Below, piece by piece: positions 18,552 through 27,968 of a DNA stretch of 64,000 bases. A model generated the notes under the pieces. It was not told the origin of the DNA, did not search any database, and saw nothing but the letters and a program-made list of their open reading frames with translations. The position numbers and the translations under genes were made by a program. Source of the stretch: Caballeronia sp. M1242 (GTDB lineage Bacteria; Pseudomonadota; Gammaproteobacteria; Burkholderiales; Burkholderiaceae); the NCBI RefSeq assembly GCF_017220215.1, contig NZ_CP071129.1, positions 2,868,256 through 2,932,255 on the forward strand. The letters run 5' to 3'. Numbering within the stretch: position 1 is the stretch's first letter; every line of letters begins with the position of its first letter.

Positions 18552-20960
18552 ATGAATGCCCCTGAGCAACAGAAACTGATCGGCGCTGGCGTCAAGCGCA
18601 AAGAAGACTATCGCTTCCTGACCGGCGCGGGCCAGTACACCGACGACGTCGTGCTGCCGCGCCAAAGCTATGGCGTGTTCCTTCGCTCGCCGCATGCGCA
18701 CGCGCGCATTCGCGGTATCAATACCGAGCAGGCGCTGGCGTCGCCGGGCGTGATCGGCGTGTTCACCGGCAAGGATCTCGCAGGCGAGAACGTCGGCGGC
18801 TTGCCGTGCGGATGGCTGATCCACAGCACGGACGGCTCGCCGATGCACGAGCCGCCGCATCCCGTCATCGCGCACGACAAAGTGCTGCACGTGGGCGATC
18901 AGGTGGCGCTCGTCGTCGCGGAATCGGTGAAGGAAGCGAAAGATGCGCTCGAACTGATCGAAGTCGATTACGAAGAACTGCCCGCTGTCGTCGATACGGG
19001 CAGCGCCGCCGACCCGGGCCAGCCGCTCGTGCACGACAGCGTGCCGAACAACGTCTGCTACAACTGGGGCCACGGCGACAAGGCGCGCACCGACGCCGCG
19101 TTCGCGCAGGCCGCGCATGTAACGACGCTCGACATCGTGAATCAGCGGCTCGTGCCGAACGCCATCGAGCCGCGCGCCGTCAACGCGAGCTATTCGAAGC
19201 ACGACGACAGCTACACGGTCTATGTCGCCAATCAGAATCCGCACGTCGAGCGTTTGTTGATGGCGGCGTTCGTGCTGTCGCTGCCGGAATCGAAGCTGCG
19301 CGTGATTGCGCCGGACGTAGGCGGCGGCTTCGGCTCGAAGATCTTCCTGTATCCGGAAGATGTAGCGCTGACGTGGGCATCGAAGAAAGTCGGGCGTCCG
19401 ATCAAATGGACCGCCGAGCGTTCCGAAGCCTTCGTCTCCGACGCGCACGGCCGCGATCACGTCACCAAAGCGGAACTCGCGCTCGACAATGACGGCAAGT
19501 TCCTCGCGATGCGCGTCCACACGACGGCGAACATGGGCGCGTATTTGTCGACGTTCGCGTCGTCGGTGCCGACCGTGCTTTACGCGACGCTGCTCGCCGG
19601 CCAGTACGCCACGCCCGCCATCTACGCCGAAGTGAAGGCCGTGTTCACGAACACCGTTCCCGTGGATGCCTATCGCGGCGCGGGCCGTCCGGAAGCCACG
19701 TATGTGGTCGAACGGCTCGTCGAGACGGCGGCGCGCGAGCTCAACATCGATCCGGTGGAACTGCGCCGCCGCAACTTCATACGCGAGTTTCCGTATGCGA
19801 CGCCCGTTGGCCTCACCTACGACACCGGCGACTACGACGCGTGCCTGAACCGCGCGCTGGAACTGGCGGACGTCGCGGGTTTCGCCGAGCGGCGCGCGCA
19901 GTCGGAGAAAGAAGGCAAGCTGCGCGGCATCGGCTATTCGTGCTACATCGAGGCGTGCGGGCTCGCGCCGTCGAACATTGCGGGCGCGCTCGGCGCGCGG
20001 GCGGGGCTCTTCGAAGCAGGCGAAGTGCGCGTGCATCCGACCGGCTCCGTCACCGTGTTCACCGGCTCGCACAGCCACGGTCAGGGGCACGAGACCACGT
20101 TCGCGCAAGTGGTGGCGGACCGGCTGGGCGTGGCGATCGAAAACGTCGAAGTCGTTCACGGCGACACCGGTCGCATTCCGTTCGGCATGGGCACGTACGG
20201 ATCGCGGTCGATTTCGGTCGGCGGCTCGGCCATCATGAAGGCGCTCGACAAGGTGGAAGCGAAGGCGAAGAAGATCGCGGCGCATCTGCTGGAAGCGTCG
20301 GCGGAAGACATCGAGTTTTCGAACGGCGTGTTCCGCGTCGCAGGCACGGACCGCACGAAGAGCTTCGCGGAAGTCTCGCTCGCCGCGTACGTGCCGCACA
20401 ACTTCCCGCTCGAAACCATGGAGCCGGGCCTCAACGAAAACGCGTTCTACGATCCGACGAACTTCACGTATCCGTCGGGCGCGTACGTCTGCGAAGTCGA
20501 AGTGGATCGCGACACCGGCGAAACGCGCATCCAGAAGTTCACCGCCGTGGACGACTTCGGCAACGTGATCAATCCGATGATCGTGGAAGGTCAGGTGCAC
20601 GGCGGCCTGGGGCAGGGCATCGGCCAAGCCATGCTGGAGCGCTGCGTGTATGACAAGGAAAGCGGCCAGCTGCTGTCGGGCTCGTTCATGGATTACGCGA
20701 TGCCGCACGCCATCGACTTGCCGAGCTTCACCGTCGAGACCGCGAAGGGCACGCCGTGCACGCACAACCCGCTCGGCGTGAAGGGCTGCGGCGAAGCGGG
20801 CGCGATCGGCTCGCCGCCCGCCGTCATCAATGCGATTGTCGATGCCCTCGCGCCGCTCGGCGTCAAAGACTTGCAGATGCCCGCGACGCCGCACCGCGTC
20901 TGGACCGCGATGCACGCCGCGCAGACCACACAAACCGCCCAAACCGCCCAAACCGCCTGA
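18552..20960 (+). CDS. coxL: Molybdopterin-binding large subunit, form II CoxL type
   Basis: The 802-residue subunit binds the molybdenum cytosine-dinucleotide cofactor. The active-site loop reads AYRGAGR (373-379), the form II signature; true form I CO dehydrogenase has AYxCSFR with the cysteine that binds copper. CO oxidation is therefore doubtful and the substrate unknown. Other motifs include GGGFGSK and [10 protein letters not shown], and a catalytic glutamate is expected in VKGCGEAG. The extreme C-terminus is a (QTA)3 tract encoded by a 9-bp tandem repeat. The subunit follows coxS by 52 bases. Confidence 0.93.
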   Translation: MNAPEQQKLIGAGVKRKEDYRFLTGAGQYTDDVVLPRQSYGVFLRSPHAHARIRGINTEQALASPGVIGVFTGKDLAGENVGGLPCGWLIHSTDGSPMHEPPHPVIAHDKVLHVGDQVALVVAESVKEAKDALELIEVDYEELPAVVDTGSAADPGQPLVHDSVPNNVCYNWGHGDKARTDAAFAQAAHVTTLDIVNQRLVPNAIEPRAVNASYSKHDDSYTVYVANQNPHVERLLMAAFVLSLPESKLRVIAPDVGGGFGSKIFLYPEDVALTWASKKVGRPIKWTAERSEAFVSDAHGRDHVTKAELALDNDGKFLAMRVHTTANMGAYLSTFASSVPTVLYATLLAGQYATPAIYAEVKAVFTNTVPVDAYRGAGRPEATYVVERLVETAARELNIDPVELRRRNFIREFPYATPVGLTYDTGDYDACLNRALELADVAGFAERRAQSEKEGKLRGIGYSCYIEACGLAPSNIAGALGARAGLFEAGEVRVHPTGSVTVFTGSHSHGQGHETTFAQVVADRLGVAIENVEVVHGDTGRIPFGMGTYGSRSISVGGSAIMKALDKVEAKAKKIAAHLLEASAEDIEFSNGVFRVAGTDRTKSFAEVSLAAYVPHNFPLETMEPGLNENAFYDPTNFTYPSGAYVCEVEVDRDTGETRIQKFTAVDDFGNVINPMIVEGQVHGGLGQGIGQAMLERCVYDKESGQLLSGSFMDYAMPHAIDLPSFTVETAKGTPCTHNPLGVKGCGEAGAIGSPPAVINAIVDALAPLGVKDLQMPATPHRVWTAMHAAQTTQTAQTAQTA
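20932..20958 (+). repeat. Three 9-bp tandem repeats at the 3' end of coxL
   Basis: The unit AAACCGCCC is repeated three times just before the stop codon and encodes Gln-Thr-Ala repeats. Slippage would change only the protein tail length. Confidence 0.85.
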
Positions 20961-20971
20961 CGGAGACGGAT

Positions 20972-21778
20972 ATGTACGCATTCGACTATCAACGGCCGGA
21001 CGAGGCGCAAGCGGCGGTGGCCGCGCTCGCGGCGAACGGCGACGCCAAATATCTCGCGGGCGGCCAGAGCTTGCTGCCGACCATGCGTTTGCGGCTCGCA
21101 CAGCCGTCGGCGCTCGTGGATGTGACGCGCATCGCGTCGATGAAAACCGTCACGCTGGATGCCGGCAAGCTGACCATCGGCGGCGCGATGTGCCACGCGC
21201 AAGTCGGCGCGAACGCGGACGTGAAACGCGCGCTGCCGGGCTTGGCCGACCTGGCGAGCCGCATCGGCGACCGACAAGTGCGCGAGCGCGGCACCATCGG
21301 CGGCTCGCTCGCCAACGACGACCCCGCCGCGTGCTATCCGTCGGCGGTGCTCGCGCTCAACGCGACCATCGTGACGGACCGCCGCCGCATCGCCACCGAC
21401 GACTTCTTCCTCGGCATGTACGAGACCGCGCTCGAACCGGACGAACTGATCACCGCCGTCGAGTTTCCGCTCGCCGAGCGCGCGGGCTACGAGAAGTTTC
21501 GCAATCCCGCGTCGCACTTTGCGCTCGTCGGCGTGTTCGTCGCGAAGCACGCGGACGGCGTGCGCGTCGGCGTGACCGGCGCGGCGCCTTCAGCATTCCG
21601 GCCGACCGAACTGGAAGCGGCGTTGTCGAAGGACTTCTCGGTGGCGTCCGCGCGCAGCGTGACCATTTCCGCCGACGGCCTCAACGACGACATGCACGCG
21701 AGCGCAGCCTACCGCGCGCATCTGATTCCGGTGCTCGCGGGCCGCGCGATCGAACGCGCGCTGTCGTTCTCGGCGTGA
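20972..21778 (+). CDS. coxM: FAD-binding medium subunit of molybdenum hydroxylase (CoxM-like)
   Basis: The 268-residue subunit binds FAD and delivers electrons to the acceptor. It has the CoxM flavin motifs AGGQSLLP (near residue 32) and TIGGSLANDDPAA (near 110). The ATG follows GGAGA, 11 bases after the coxL stop. Its TGA overlaps the ATG of coxD. Confidence 0.94.
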   Translation: MYAFDYQRPDEAQAAVAALAANGDAKYLAGGQSLLPTMRLRLAQPSALVDVTRIASMKTVTLDAGKLTIGGAMCHAQVGANADVKRALPGLADLASRIGDRQVRERGTIGGSLANDDPAACYPSAVLALNATIVTDRRRIATDDFFLGMYETALEPDELITAVEFPLAERAGYEKFRNPASHFALVGVFVAKHADGVRVGVTGAAPSAFRPTELEAALSKDFSVASARSVTISADGLNDDMHASAAYRAHLIPVLAGRAIERALSFSA

Positions 21779-22674
21779 TGATCGACGAACCGGCTTCCAT
21801 CGACGAGACGCTCGCGCGCCTGCGCGAGCAGCAGTACTTCGCGAGCCGCGAACTGGCGACGGCGCTTTTTCTCGCATTGAAGATGCAGCGCCCGCTCTTT
21901 CTGGAAGGCGAGCCGGGCGTCGGCAAAACGGAACTGGCGAAAGCGGCGGCGGGCTTGTGCGGCACGACGCTTTTGCGTCTGCAATGCTACGAAGGGCTCG
22001 ACACGGCGAGCGCGCTGTACGAATGGGACTATCCGCGTCAGATCATGGCGCTGCGGCTCGCGGAAGCCGCGGGCGAAACGCCGTCGAACGATTCGCTGTA
22101 TCGCGGCGAGTTTCTGCTGAAGCGGCCGCTCTTGCAGGCGTTGTTGCCCGATCCCGCGAAGGCGAATGCGCGGCGCGTGCTTCTGATCGACGAGATCGAC
22201 CGCGCGGACGAGCCGTTCGAAGCGTTCTTGCTGGAACTGCTGTCGGACTTTCAGGTGTCGATTCCCGAGTACGGCACCGTGCGCGCGGCGCGGCCGCCGC
22301 TCGTGATCATGACGTCCAACCGCACGCGCGAAGTCCACGACGCTTTGAAGCGCCGCTGCCTGTATCAGTGGATCGGCTATCCGGCGCGCGACGTCGAACT
22401 CGATATCGTCGCGGCGCGTGCGCCGGAGGCCGGCGCGGCGTTGCAGGCGCGGGCCGTCGCGTTCGTCCATCAGTTGCGCACGATGGACTTGTTCAAGGCG
22501 CCGGGCGTCGCGGAAACCATCGACTGGTGCCGCGCGCTCGCGGCGTTGTCGGTCTCCGAACTCGATCCGCAATCGGTGCAGGACACGCTCGGCGTGCTGC
22601 TGAAGTATCAGGACGACCTCGCGCGCATGGACGCCGCGACGCTCGCGCAATGCCTTTCGACGGCGCGGGCGTGA
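21778..22674 (+). CDS. coxD: MoxR-type AAA+ ATPase (CoxD-like)
   Basis: The 298-residue ATPase has Walker A GEPGVGKT (44-51), Walker B LLIDEID and a SNRTRE sensor region. In Oligotropha, CoxD acts as a chaperone that rebuilds the metal-sulfur active site. The start codon overlaps the coxM stop (TGATG), giving translational coupling, and its VWA partner follows. Confidence 0.92.
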   Translation: MIDEPASIDETLARLREQQYFASRELATALFLALKMQRPLFLEGEPGVGKTELAKAAAGLCGTTLLRLQCYEGLDTASALYEWDYPRQIMALRLAEAAGETPSNDSLYRGEFLLKRPLLQALLPDPAKANARRVLLIDEIDRADEPFEAFLLELLSDFQVSIPEYGTVRAARPPLVIMTSNRTREVHDALKRRCLYQWIGYPARDVELDIVAARAPEAGAALQARAVAFVHQLRTMDLFKAPGVAETIDWCRALAALSVSELDPQSVQDTLGVLLKYQDDLARMDAATLAQCLSTARA

Positions 22675-22676
22675 CC

Positions 22677-23873
22677 ATGCCACCGTTCGCGCGCAACGTC
22701 GTGCACTTCGTGCGCTTGCTGCGCGGCGCGGGGCTCGGCATGTCGCCGGCGCAGGCGGTCGATGCGCTCGACGCGCTGCGCTTCATCGACCTCGGCCGGC
22801 GCGACGACGTGCGCGCGGCGCTCGCGTGCCTGCTGGTTCATGCGAGCGACGAGCGCGAGATCTTCGACTCGGCGTTCGACCTGTTCTGGCGCGATCCCGA
22901 TTGGGAAAGCAAGCTGCGCGCGCTTCTGCTGCCGAAGATTCAAAGCGCTGCGCCGCCGCCGAAGCGCAACAACCGTCTCGCCGATGCCCTCGCCACGCGC
23001 ACCGACACGCGTGAAACGCCGCCGCCAGAAGCGCAGGCCGAAGAGACGCACGCGCGGCTGTCGTTCAGCGCGCAAGAGCGCCTGAGTCATCGCGATTTCG
23101 ACACGCTCACCGCCGACGAATGGCGCGCGTTGCGGCATCAGATTCGCGCGCACCGGCTGCCGCTCGCGACCGAGCCGACGCGCCGGCTCAAGGCGGCGTC
23201 GCGCGGCACGCACGCGGACTTGCGCGCGAGCGCGCGGCAAGCGGTTCGCGCGGGCGGCGACTGGTCCGTGTGGAAGTATCGCGCGGCGGTGGAACGCAGG
23301 CCGCCGCTGGTTCTGCTGCTCGACATCTCCGGTTCGATGAGCGCGTATTCGCGCGCCGTGCTGTACTACTGTCACGCGCTTCTGCAATCGCGCGAGCGCT
23401 TGCAGGTGTTCCTCTTCGGCACGCGGCTCACGAACGCGACGCGCGCGTTGCGCGAGCGCGATCCCGATGTCGCGGTGACCGCGCTCGGCGAACAGGTCGC
23501 GGACTGGTCCGGCGGCACGCGCATCGGCGCGGCGCTCGCGGAATTCAACCGGCGCTGGGCGCGTCGCGTGCTGACGGGCCGCGCGACGGTGCTCATCGTC
23601 ACCGACGGGCTGGATCACGAGGCCATCGACGTGCTCGATGCCGAAATGGCGCGGCTCAGGCGCTTCGCGCATCGGCTCGTGTGGCTCAATCCGCTGTTGC
23701 GATTTGCCGGCTTCACGCCGCGCGCACGAGGCGTGCGCGCGATCCTGCCGCACGTCGACGCGATGCTCGCGGCTCACAACCTCGACAGCCTGGCCGCTGT
23801 CGGGCGGGAAATGGCGGCGCTTTCCGCGCGCGGCGCGCCCCGAATGCCAGGAGGACACACGCAATGGAACTGA
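22677..23873 (+). CDS. coxE: VWA domain protein (CoxE-like)
   Basis: The 398-residue protein ends in a von Willebrand A domain with an intact metal-ion-dependent adhesion site Asp216-x-Ser218-x-Ser220 (LLLDISGSMS). MoxR ATPases and VWA proteins act in pairs during maturation of metalloenzymes. The N-terminal half is rich in Arg and Ala without a recognised domain. It starts 2 bases after coxD; a GTG two codons upstream is an alternative start. Confidence 0.9.
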   Translation: MPPFARNVVHFVRLLRGAGLGMSPAQAVDALDALRFIDLGRRDDVRAALACLLVHASDEREIFDSAFDLFWRDPDWESKLRALLLPKIQSAAPPPKRNNRLADALATRTDTRETPPPEAQAEETHARLSFSAQERLSHRDFDTLTADEWRALRHQIRAHRLPLATEPTRRLKAASRGTHADLRASARQAVRAGGDWSVWKYRAAVERRPPLVLLLDISGSMSAYSRAVLYYCHALLQSRERLQVFLFGTRLTNATRALRERDPDVAVTALGEQVADWSGGTRIGAALAEFNRRWARRVLTGRATVLIVTDGLDHEAIDVLDAEMARLRRFAHRLVWLNPLLRFAGFTPRARGVRAILPHVDAMLAAHNLDSLAAVGREMAALSARGAPRMPGGHTQWN

Positions 23874-24415
23874 CCGAAACGCATACCTTGCCGGTGCCGC
23901 AGGATCGCGCGTGGGAGGCGCTCAACGACACGGCCATGCTCAAAGCCTGCATCCCGGGCTGCGACAGCATCGAAGCGGACGGCGAAAATGCCTATGCCGT
24001 CGGGATGACTGCCGCTGTCGGCCCGGTCAAGGCACGCTTCAAGGGACGCATGGAACTGACGGATATCGACGCGCCGCATACCTATACGATCGTCTTCGAA
24101 GGACAGGGCGGCGCGGCAGGCTTCAGCAAAGGCACGGCCAAAGTGAACCTCGAACCCGGCGAGGACGCGGACACGACCAAGCTCACCTACAGCGCGCACG
24201 CGCAGGTGGGCGGCAAGCTCGCGCAGATCGGCTCGCGGCTCGTGGACGGCGCAGCGCGTAAGATCGCGGGTGAGTTCTTCAAGCGTTTCGGCGCGAAGTT
24301 GCAGGGCGCAGGCGAAGCGCAGCAAGAACAGAACGGCGTCGCGGACGAACCGGCCGACGCCGACAAGGAAGAGAAAGGAAAGAAATCATGGACAGCGTGG
24401 ATCTCGAAGTCCTGA
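23864..24415 (+). CDS. coxG: CoxG-like SRPBCC domain protein
   Basis: The 183-residue protein begins MELTETHTLPVPQDRAWEALND and has the CoxG (SRPBCC) fold signature including LKACIPGC. CoxG is thought to help anchor or mature the hydroxylase at the membrane. It overlaps coxE by 10 bases and has an AGGAGG site inside coxE. The last 30 residues are acidic then lysine-rich (DADKEEKGKKSWTAWISKS). Confidence 0.9.
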   Translation: MELTETHTLPVPQDRAWEALNDTAMLKACIPGCDSIEADGENAYAVGMTAAVGPVKARFKGRMELTDIDAPHTYTIVFEGQGGAAGFSKGTAKVNLEPGEDADTTKLTYSAHAQVGGKLAQIGSRLVDGAARKIAGEFFKRFGAKLQGAGEAQQEQNGVADEPADADKEEKGKKSWTAWISKS

Positions 24416-25407
24416 AGAACAGCGCGCGGTGGCTCGAAGAAGGGCATCGCGCGCTGCTGGTCACGGTGGTGAAGACGTGGGGCTCGTCGCCCCGGCCCGA
24501 AGGCGCGATGCTCGCGGTGCGCGACGACGGCCATGTGGTCGGCTCGGTGTCGGGCGGCTGCATCGAAGACGATCTGATCGACCGCGTGCGGCAGCGGGGC
24601 ATCGAGCAGTCGAAGCCGGAAGCGGTGAAATACGGCATCAGCGCGGAGGAAGCGCATCGCTTCGGATTGCCGTGCGGCGGCACCATCCAGCTCGTGCTGG
24701 AGCCGCTCACGCGCGAGAGCGGCATCGCGGAACTGTGCGCGGCAGTGGAAAGCGGGCGGCTCGTCGCGCGCACGCTCGACATGGCGACGGGCGCCGCGCG
24801 CCTCGAACCCGCGCAGGCGACCGACGGCGTGCTCTTCGACGGCGCGAAGCTGCTGACCATTCACGGTCCGCGCTACCGGATGCTCGTGATCGGCGCGGGG
24901 CAGTTGTCGCGTTATCTGTGCAGCATCGCGGTCGGGCTCGACTACCAGGTGACCGTGTGCGATCCGCGCGAGGAATACACCGACGAGTGGGACGTGCCGG
25001 GCACGACCATCGTCCGCACCATGCCCGACGACACCGTGATGGACATGAAGCTCGACGAGCGTTGCGCGGTGATCGCGCTCACGCACGATCCGAAGCTCGA
25101 CGATCTCGCGCTCATGGAAGCGTTGAAGACGCCGGCGTTCTATGTCGGCGCGCTCGGTTCGCGGCGCAATAACGCGGCGCGGCGCGAGCGGCTGAAAGAG
25201 TTCGATCTCAGCGATGCCGAACTCGCGCGGCTACACGGACCTGTCGGCATCTATATCGGCAGCCGGACGCCGCCGGAGATCGCCGTATCGATTCTCGCCG
25301 AAGTGACGGCGGCGAAGAATGGCGTGTCGCTGCCGGAACTGCTGCAAGTGGAAGGCGCGAAGGCGGCGCGCGAAGTCGCCGGAAAAGGCGAAGTGTGCGG
25401 CGTGTGA
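24388..25407 (+). CDS. XdhC/CoxF family molybdenum cofactor maturation protein
   Basis: The 339-residue protein has the XdhC N-terminal part with GSVSGGCIEDD and GLPCGGTIQL and a C-terminal Rossmann domain (MLVIGAGQLSRYL). XdhC proteins bind and sulfurate the molybdenum cofactor and hand it to the large subunit. It overlaps coxG by 28 bases and closes the operon. Together the seven genes encode the enzyme and its dedicated maturation set. Confidence 0.92.
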   Translation: MDSVDLEVLKNSARWLEEGHRALLVTVVKTWGSSPRPEGAMLAVRDDGHVVGSVSGGCIEDDLIDRVRQRGIEQSKPEAVKYGISAEEAHRFGLPCGGTIQLVLEPLTRESGIAELCAAVESGRLVARTLDMATGAARLEPAQATDGVLFDGAKLLTIHGPRYRMLVIGAGQLSRYLCSIAVGLDYQVTVCDPREEYTDEWDVPGTTIVRTMPDDTVMDMKLDERCAVIALTHDPKLDDLALMEALKTPAFYVGALGSRRNNAARRERLKEFDLSDAELARLHGPVGIYIGSRTPPEIAVSILAEVTAAKNGVSLPELLQVEGAKAAREVAGKGEVCGV

Positions 25408-25438
25408 CGGCCGCACGATAAAGCGCCGCCGTTGCCGC

Positions 25439-26089
25439 TTACATCAGCCCGCACACGATCATCGCGACGAGCGACACCGTCACGATCGCCGCGCCCGCCG
25501 TGCGCCGCTTGTTGAGCTCGGTCCACAGCAGCACGCCCGTGAGCGACAGAAGAATCAGGCTGCCGGCGAGCGTGTCGATCAGCAGCACCCAGCCGACGCT
25601 CAGGCCGACGCCTTTGTGAAGGTTCGTCAGCATCGCGAGGAAGGTGTTTTCGGTGCGCTTCACCGAGACAAAGTTGTTGCCGACCCAGTACTCGGCCATC
25701 ACGCTGCTGCCGGGCGATGAAATCATCGTCGACCATTGTTCGGGCTGCATCGTGCTCTTGTCGCCCCAGCCGACGGGATGCGCCGGCTCGCGCCGCGTGC
25801 GGCCGACGTTGCCGTCGAGTTTCAGTTCCTTCTTGAGCCACATGCCCATGTCGCGCGGCGATTTGAAACCGCCCGCGGGCAGCGGAAGTTGCATCTGCGA
25901 CACCTGCGGCTCGCCGGTCGAGACACGCAGCGGCGGCGCGCGGTGGTTGAGCAAAAAGCCGGTCACGCCGAATAAAAGCCCGAGCAGCGCGCCCCATAAG
26001 CCGACCCAGCCGTGAACCTTGCGCAGCCATTTCAGAAACGTCGAGCGGCGCGAGCGGTTCTTGCGCGCGGCTTCTTCGGCGTCGTTCAT
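25439..26089 (-). CDS. PepSY-associated membrane protein
   Basis: The 216-residue protein has a basic N-terminus, one membrane helix (VHGWVGLWGALLGLLFGVTGFLL), a periplasmic PepSY-like domain and two C-terminal helices starting at NLHKGVGLSVGWVLLIDTLAG. Proteins of this type go with siderophore uptake and are thought to reduce or release iron. The ATG at 26089 has AAGGA upstream. A Fur-like box lies about 150 bases upstream, supporting an iron role. Confidence 0.85.
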   Translation of the reverse strand: MNDAEEAARKNRSRRSTFLKWLRKVHGWVGLWGALLGLLFGVTGFLLNHRAPPLRVSTGEPQVSQMQLPLPAGGFKSPRDMGMWLKKELKLDGNVGRTRREPAHPVGWGDKSTMQPEQWSTMISSPGSSVMAEYWVGNNFVSVKRTENTFLAMLTNLHKGVGLSVGWVLLIDTLAGSLILLSLTGVLLWTELNKRRTAGAAIVTVSLVAMIVCGLM

Positions 26090-26238
26090 GGGGCGTCCTT
26101 GCGGACGGTGTCGATCGGTGCCGCTCGTCGGCGGCGGGGTGAGGGTGTCAGGCGCGTTCAAGCGTCTCTCCGGAGTCGGCGGGTTCGTCGGCAACGCCAC
26201 GCCCTAACCGACGCGCGGTCGGTCACGGCGAGCAAAAG

Positions 26239-26257
26239 AGAATCGTTATCATTGCAC
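26239..26257 (-). promoter_or_regulatory. Candidate Fur box upstream of the PepSY gene
   Basis: Read on the minus strand, the site contains ATGATAACGATTCTC, close to the 19-bp Fur consensus of GATAAT-type repeats. It stands out in otherwise GC-rich DNA. Mismatches remain, so it needs testing. Confidence 0.55.
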
Positions 26258-26319
26258 GCCGAAACGCCTGACACAATGCTTTCTGGCGGCGTAAAGACGC
26301 CGCTTCGTCACCAAAAATT

Positions 26320-27354
26320 TCAGACGGGCCAGAGCGGCCCTTCCTGCATCGCGCCGATCTGCTCGCGCAACTCGAGGATGCGGTCTTCCCAGTAACGCTG
26401 CGTGTTGAACCACGGAAAGGCGGCGGGGAACGCGGGATCGTTCCAGCGGCGCGCGAGCCACGCGGCGTAGTGGATCAGCCGCAACGTGCGAAGCGCCTCG
26501 ATCAGATGCAACTCGCGCTCGTCGAAGTCACAGAAATCTTCGTAGCCTGCGAGCAAGTCGGAGAGCGCACGCGACGCTTCGGCGCGGCCGCCCGGCAGCA
26601 GAAGCCACAAGTCCTGAATCGCCGGTCCCATGCGGCTGTCGTCGAAATCGACGAAATGCGGGCCCGCGTCCGTCCACAGCACGTTGCTCGGGTGGCAGTC
26701 GCCGTGCATGCGCAGATGCCGCACGTCACCGGCGCGCTCGAAGCATTGCGCGACGCCGTCCAGCGCCATCGATACTGCGCGCTCGTAGGCTTCGCGCACG
26801 TCGTCGGGCACGAAGCCATGCGTCAGCAGGAACTCGCGCGGCTCAAAGCCGAAGGTTTGAATATCGAGCGTCGGCCGCTCGCGATACGGCTCGATGCCGC
26901 CGACGGCGTGAATGCGCCCGATAAAGCGTCCGAGCCATTCGAGCGTTTCGCGGTTGTCGAGGTCGGGCGCGCGGCCGCCGCGCCGGTCGAAGACGGCGAA
27001 GCGAAAGCCTTCGAATTCGTGGAGCGTCGCGCCTTGAAGGACGCGTGCCGGAACCGCCGGAATCTCGCGCGCGGCGAGGCTCGCGACGAACGCGTGTTCT
27101 TCGAGAATCGCTTCATTCGACCAGCGCTCCGGCCGATAAAACTTCGCGATGACAGGTGGCCGGTCTTCGACGCCCACTTGATACACGCGGTTTTCGTAGC
27201 TGTTGAGCGCGAGCAGCCGGCCGTCCGTGCGCGCGTCGGCGGTCATGAGCACGCTGTCCACGGCGTCGAGCACGCGCTCGGGCGTGAGGCCGGCGAAGGG
27301 CGGCGCGGCGTCGGAAGCGGGGACGCCGGCGGAGTCGGAAGGATTTGAGTTCAT
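26320..27354 (-). CDS. srkA: Stress response kinase A (SrkA/RdoA/YihE)
   Basis: The 344-residue Ser/Thr kinase of the APH fold has LLALNSYENRVYQV near the N-terminus, the catalytic loop MHGDCHPSNVLW and the metal-binding FVDFDDSRMGP. SrkA protects E. coli from stress-induced death by countering MazEF and reactive oxygen. Length and C-terminus (FNTQRYWEDRILELREQI) match the family well. Confidence 0.94.
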   Translation of the reverse strand: MNSNPSDSAGVPASDAAPPFAGLTPERVLDAVDSVLMTADARTDGRLLALNSYENRVYQVGVEDRPPVIAKFYRPERWSNEAILEEHAFVASLAAREIPAVPARVLQGATLHEFEGFRFAVFDRRGGRAPDLDNRETLEWLGRFIGRIHAVGGIEPYRERPTLDIQTFGFEPREFLLTHGFVPDDVREAYERAVSMALDGVAQCFERAGDVRHLRMHGDCHPSNVLWTDAGPHFVDFDDSRMGPAIQDLWLLLPGGRAEASRALSDLLAGYEDFCDFDERELHLIEALRTLRLIHYAAWLARRWNDPAFPAAFPWFNTQRYWEDRILELREQIGAMQEGPLWPV

Positions 27355-27431
27355 TCCGGCATTGTGCGCCTTCCGGCGGCAGGCATCAGAGTCGCTTCAA
27401 CTCGGCGCTCGGGTCGCCGGCACAACGCCGC

Positions 27432-27644
27432 TCAATGAACGACCGAGTTCGACGGGCGCACGATATCGCCCGTATCGATCAGGTCTTCGAGAAAGAACGG
27501 CTCCGTGTTCAGGAGCTTCGTGACGCCGGGCTCGCCCGCGTACCACGCGACCATGGCCATGTCGCCGAGAATGCGCATGACGATGCCGCGAGCGCCGTGA
27601 GGCACGGCAATATGCACGGAGCGGACAATCGAACCGATTTGCAT
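27432..27644 (-). CDS. Hypothetical 70-residue protein
   Basis: The product starts MQIGSIVRSVHIAVPHGARG and looks like a compact beta-rich cytoplasmic protein without signal peptide or helices. A longer reading from 27725 is possible, but this ATG has a GGGG-type site. It lies just after srkA in the same orientation as a separate unit. I do not recognise a family. Confidence 0.6.
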   Translation of the reverse strand: MQIGSIVRSVHIAVPHGARGIVMRILGDMAMVAWYAGEPGVTKLLNTEPFFLEDLIDTGDIVRPSNSVVH

Positions 27645-27968
27645 GATGAAACCCCGTTTCCATGCCGGCTCGATGAGACGCCGGTCATATGTTCCAACAG
27701 CACGCGCTTGCGACGGCGCGTGCACCAGACAATCGCCGCGTCTTTGTTGCGGGAAGCGCGACCTGCGCGGCTTTCATGAACGATTGTGCGCTTACTTTAG
27801 CCTATGGCAACGCGCAAACGCGATGCCCAATGCCGCGATATGTTGCCCAGCGCAGACGTTCGACGCTTGTTTGCTGTCTGCGGCACATGGAATGCGCCGC
27901 TGCATCCGGCAAAACCCTGACGGACGGCGTATCGTTGAGGGTTTCGGTTTTAAGCGGAGACTTCATTC
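27645..27968. other. Intergenic region between divergent genes
   Basis: This 324-base gap must hold the promoters of the small minus-strand gene and of the MFS gene. I see no clear hairpins, repeats or genes in it. Confidence 0.45.

Noticed and set aside
18552..20960. True carbon monoxide dehydrogenase (form I)
   Set aside because: The active-site loop is AYRGAGR and lacks the cysteine motif AYxCSFR required for the copper-molybdenum site.
18384..21101. Minus-strand open frame of 905 codons opposite coxL
   Set aside because: It is an antisense shadow of a certain gene, without recognisable motifs.
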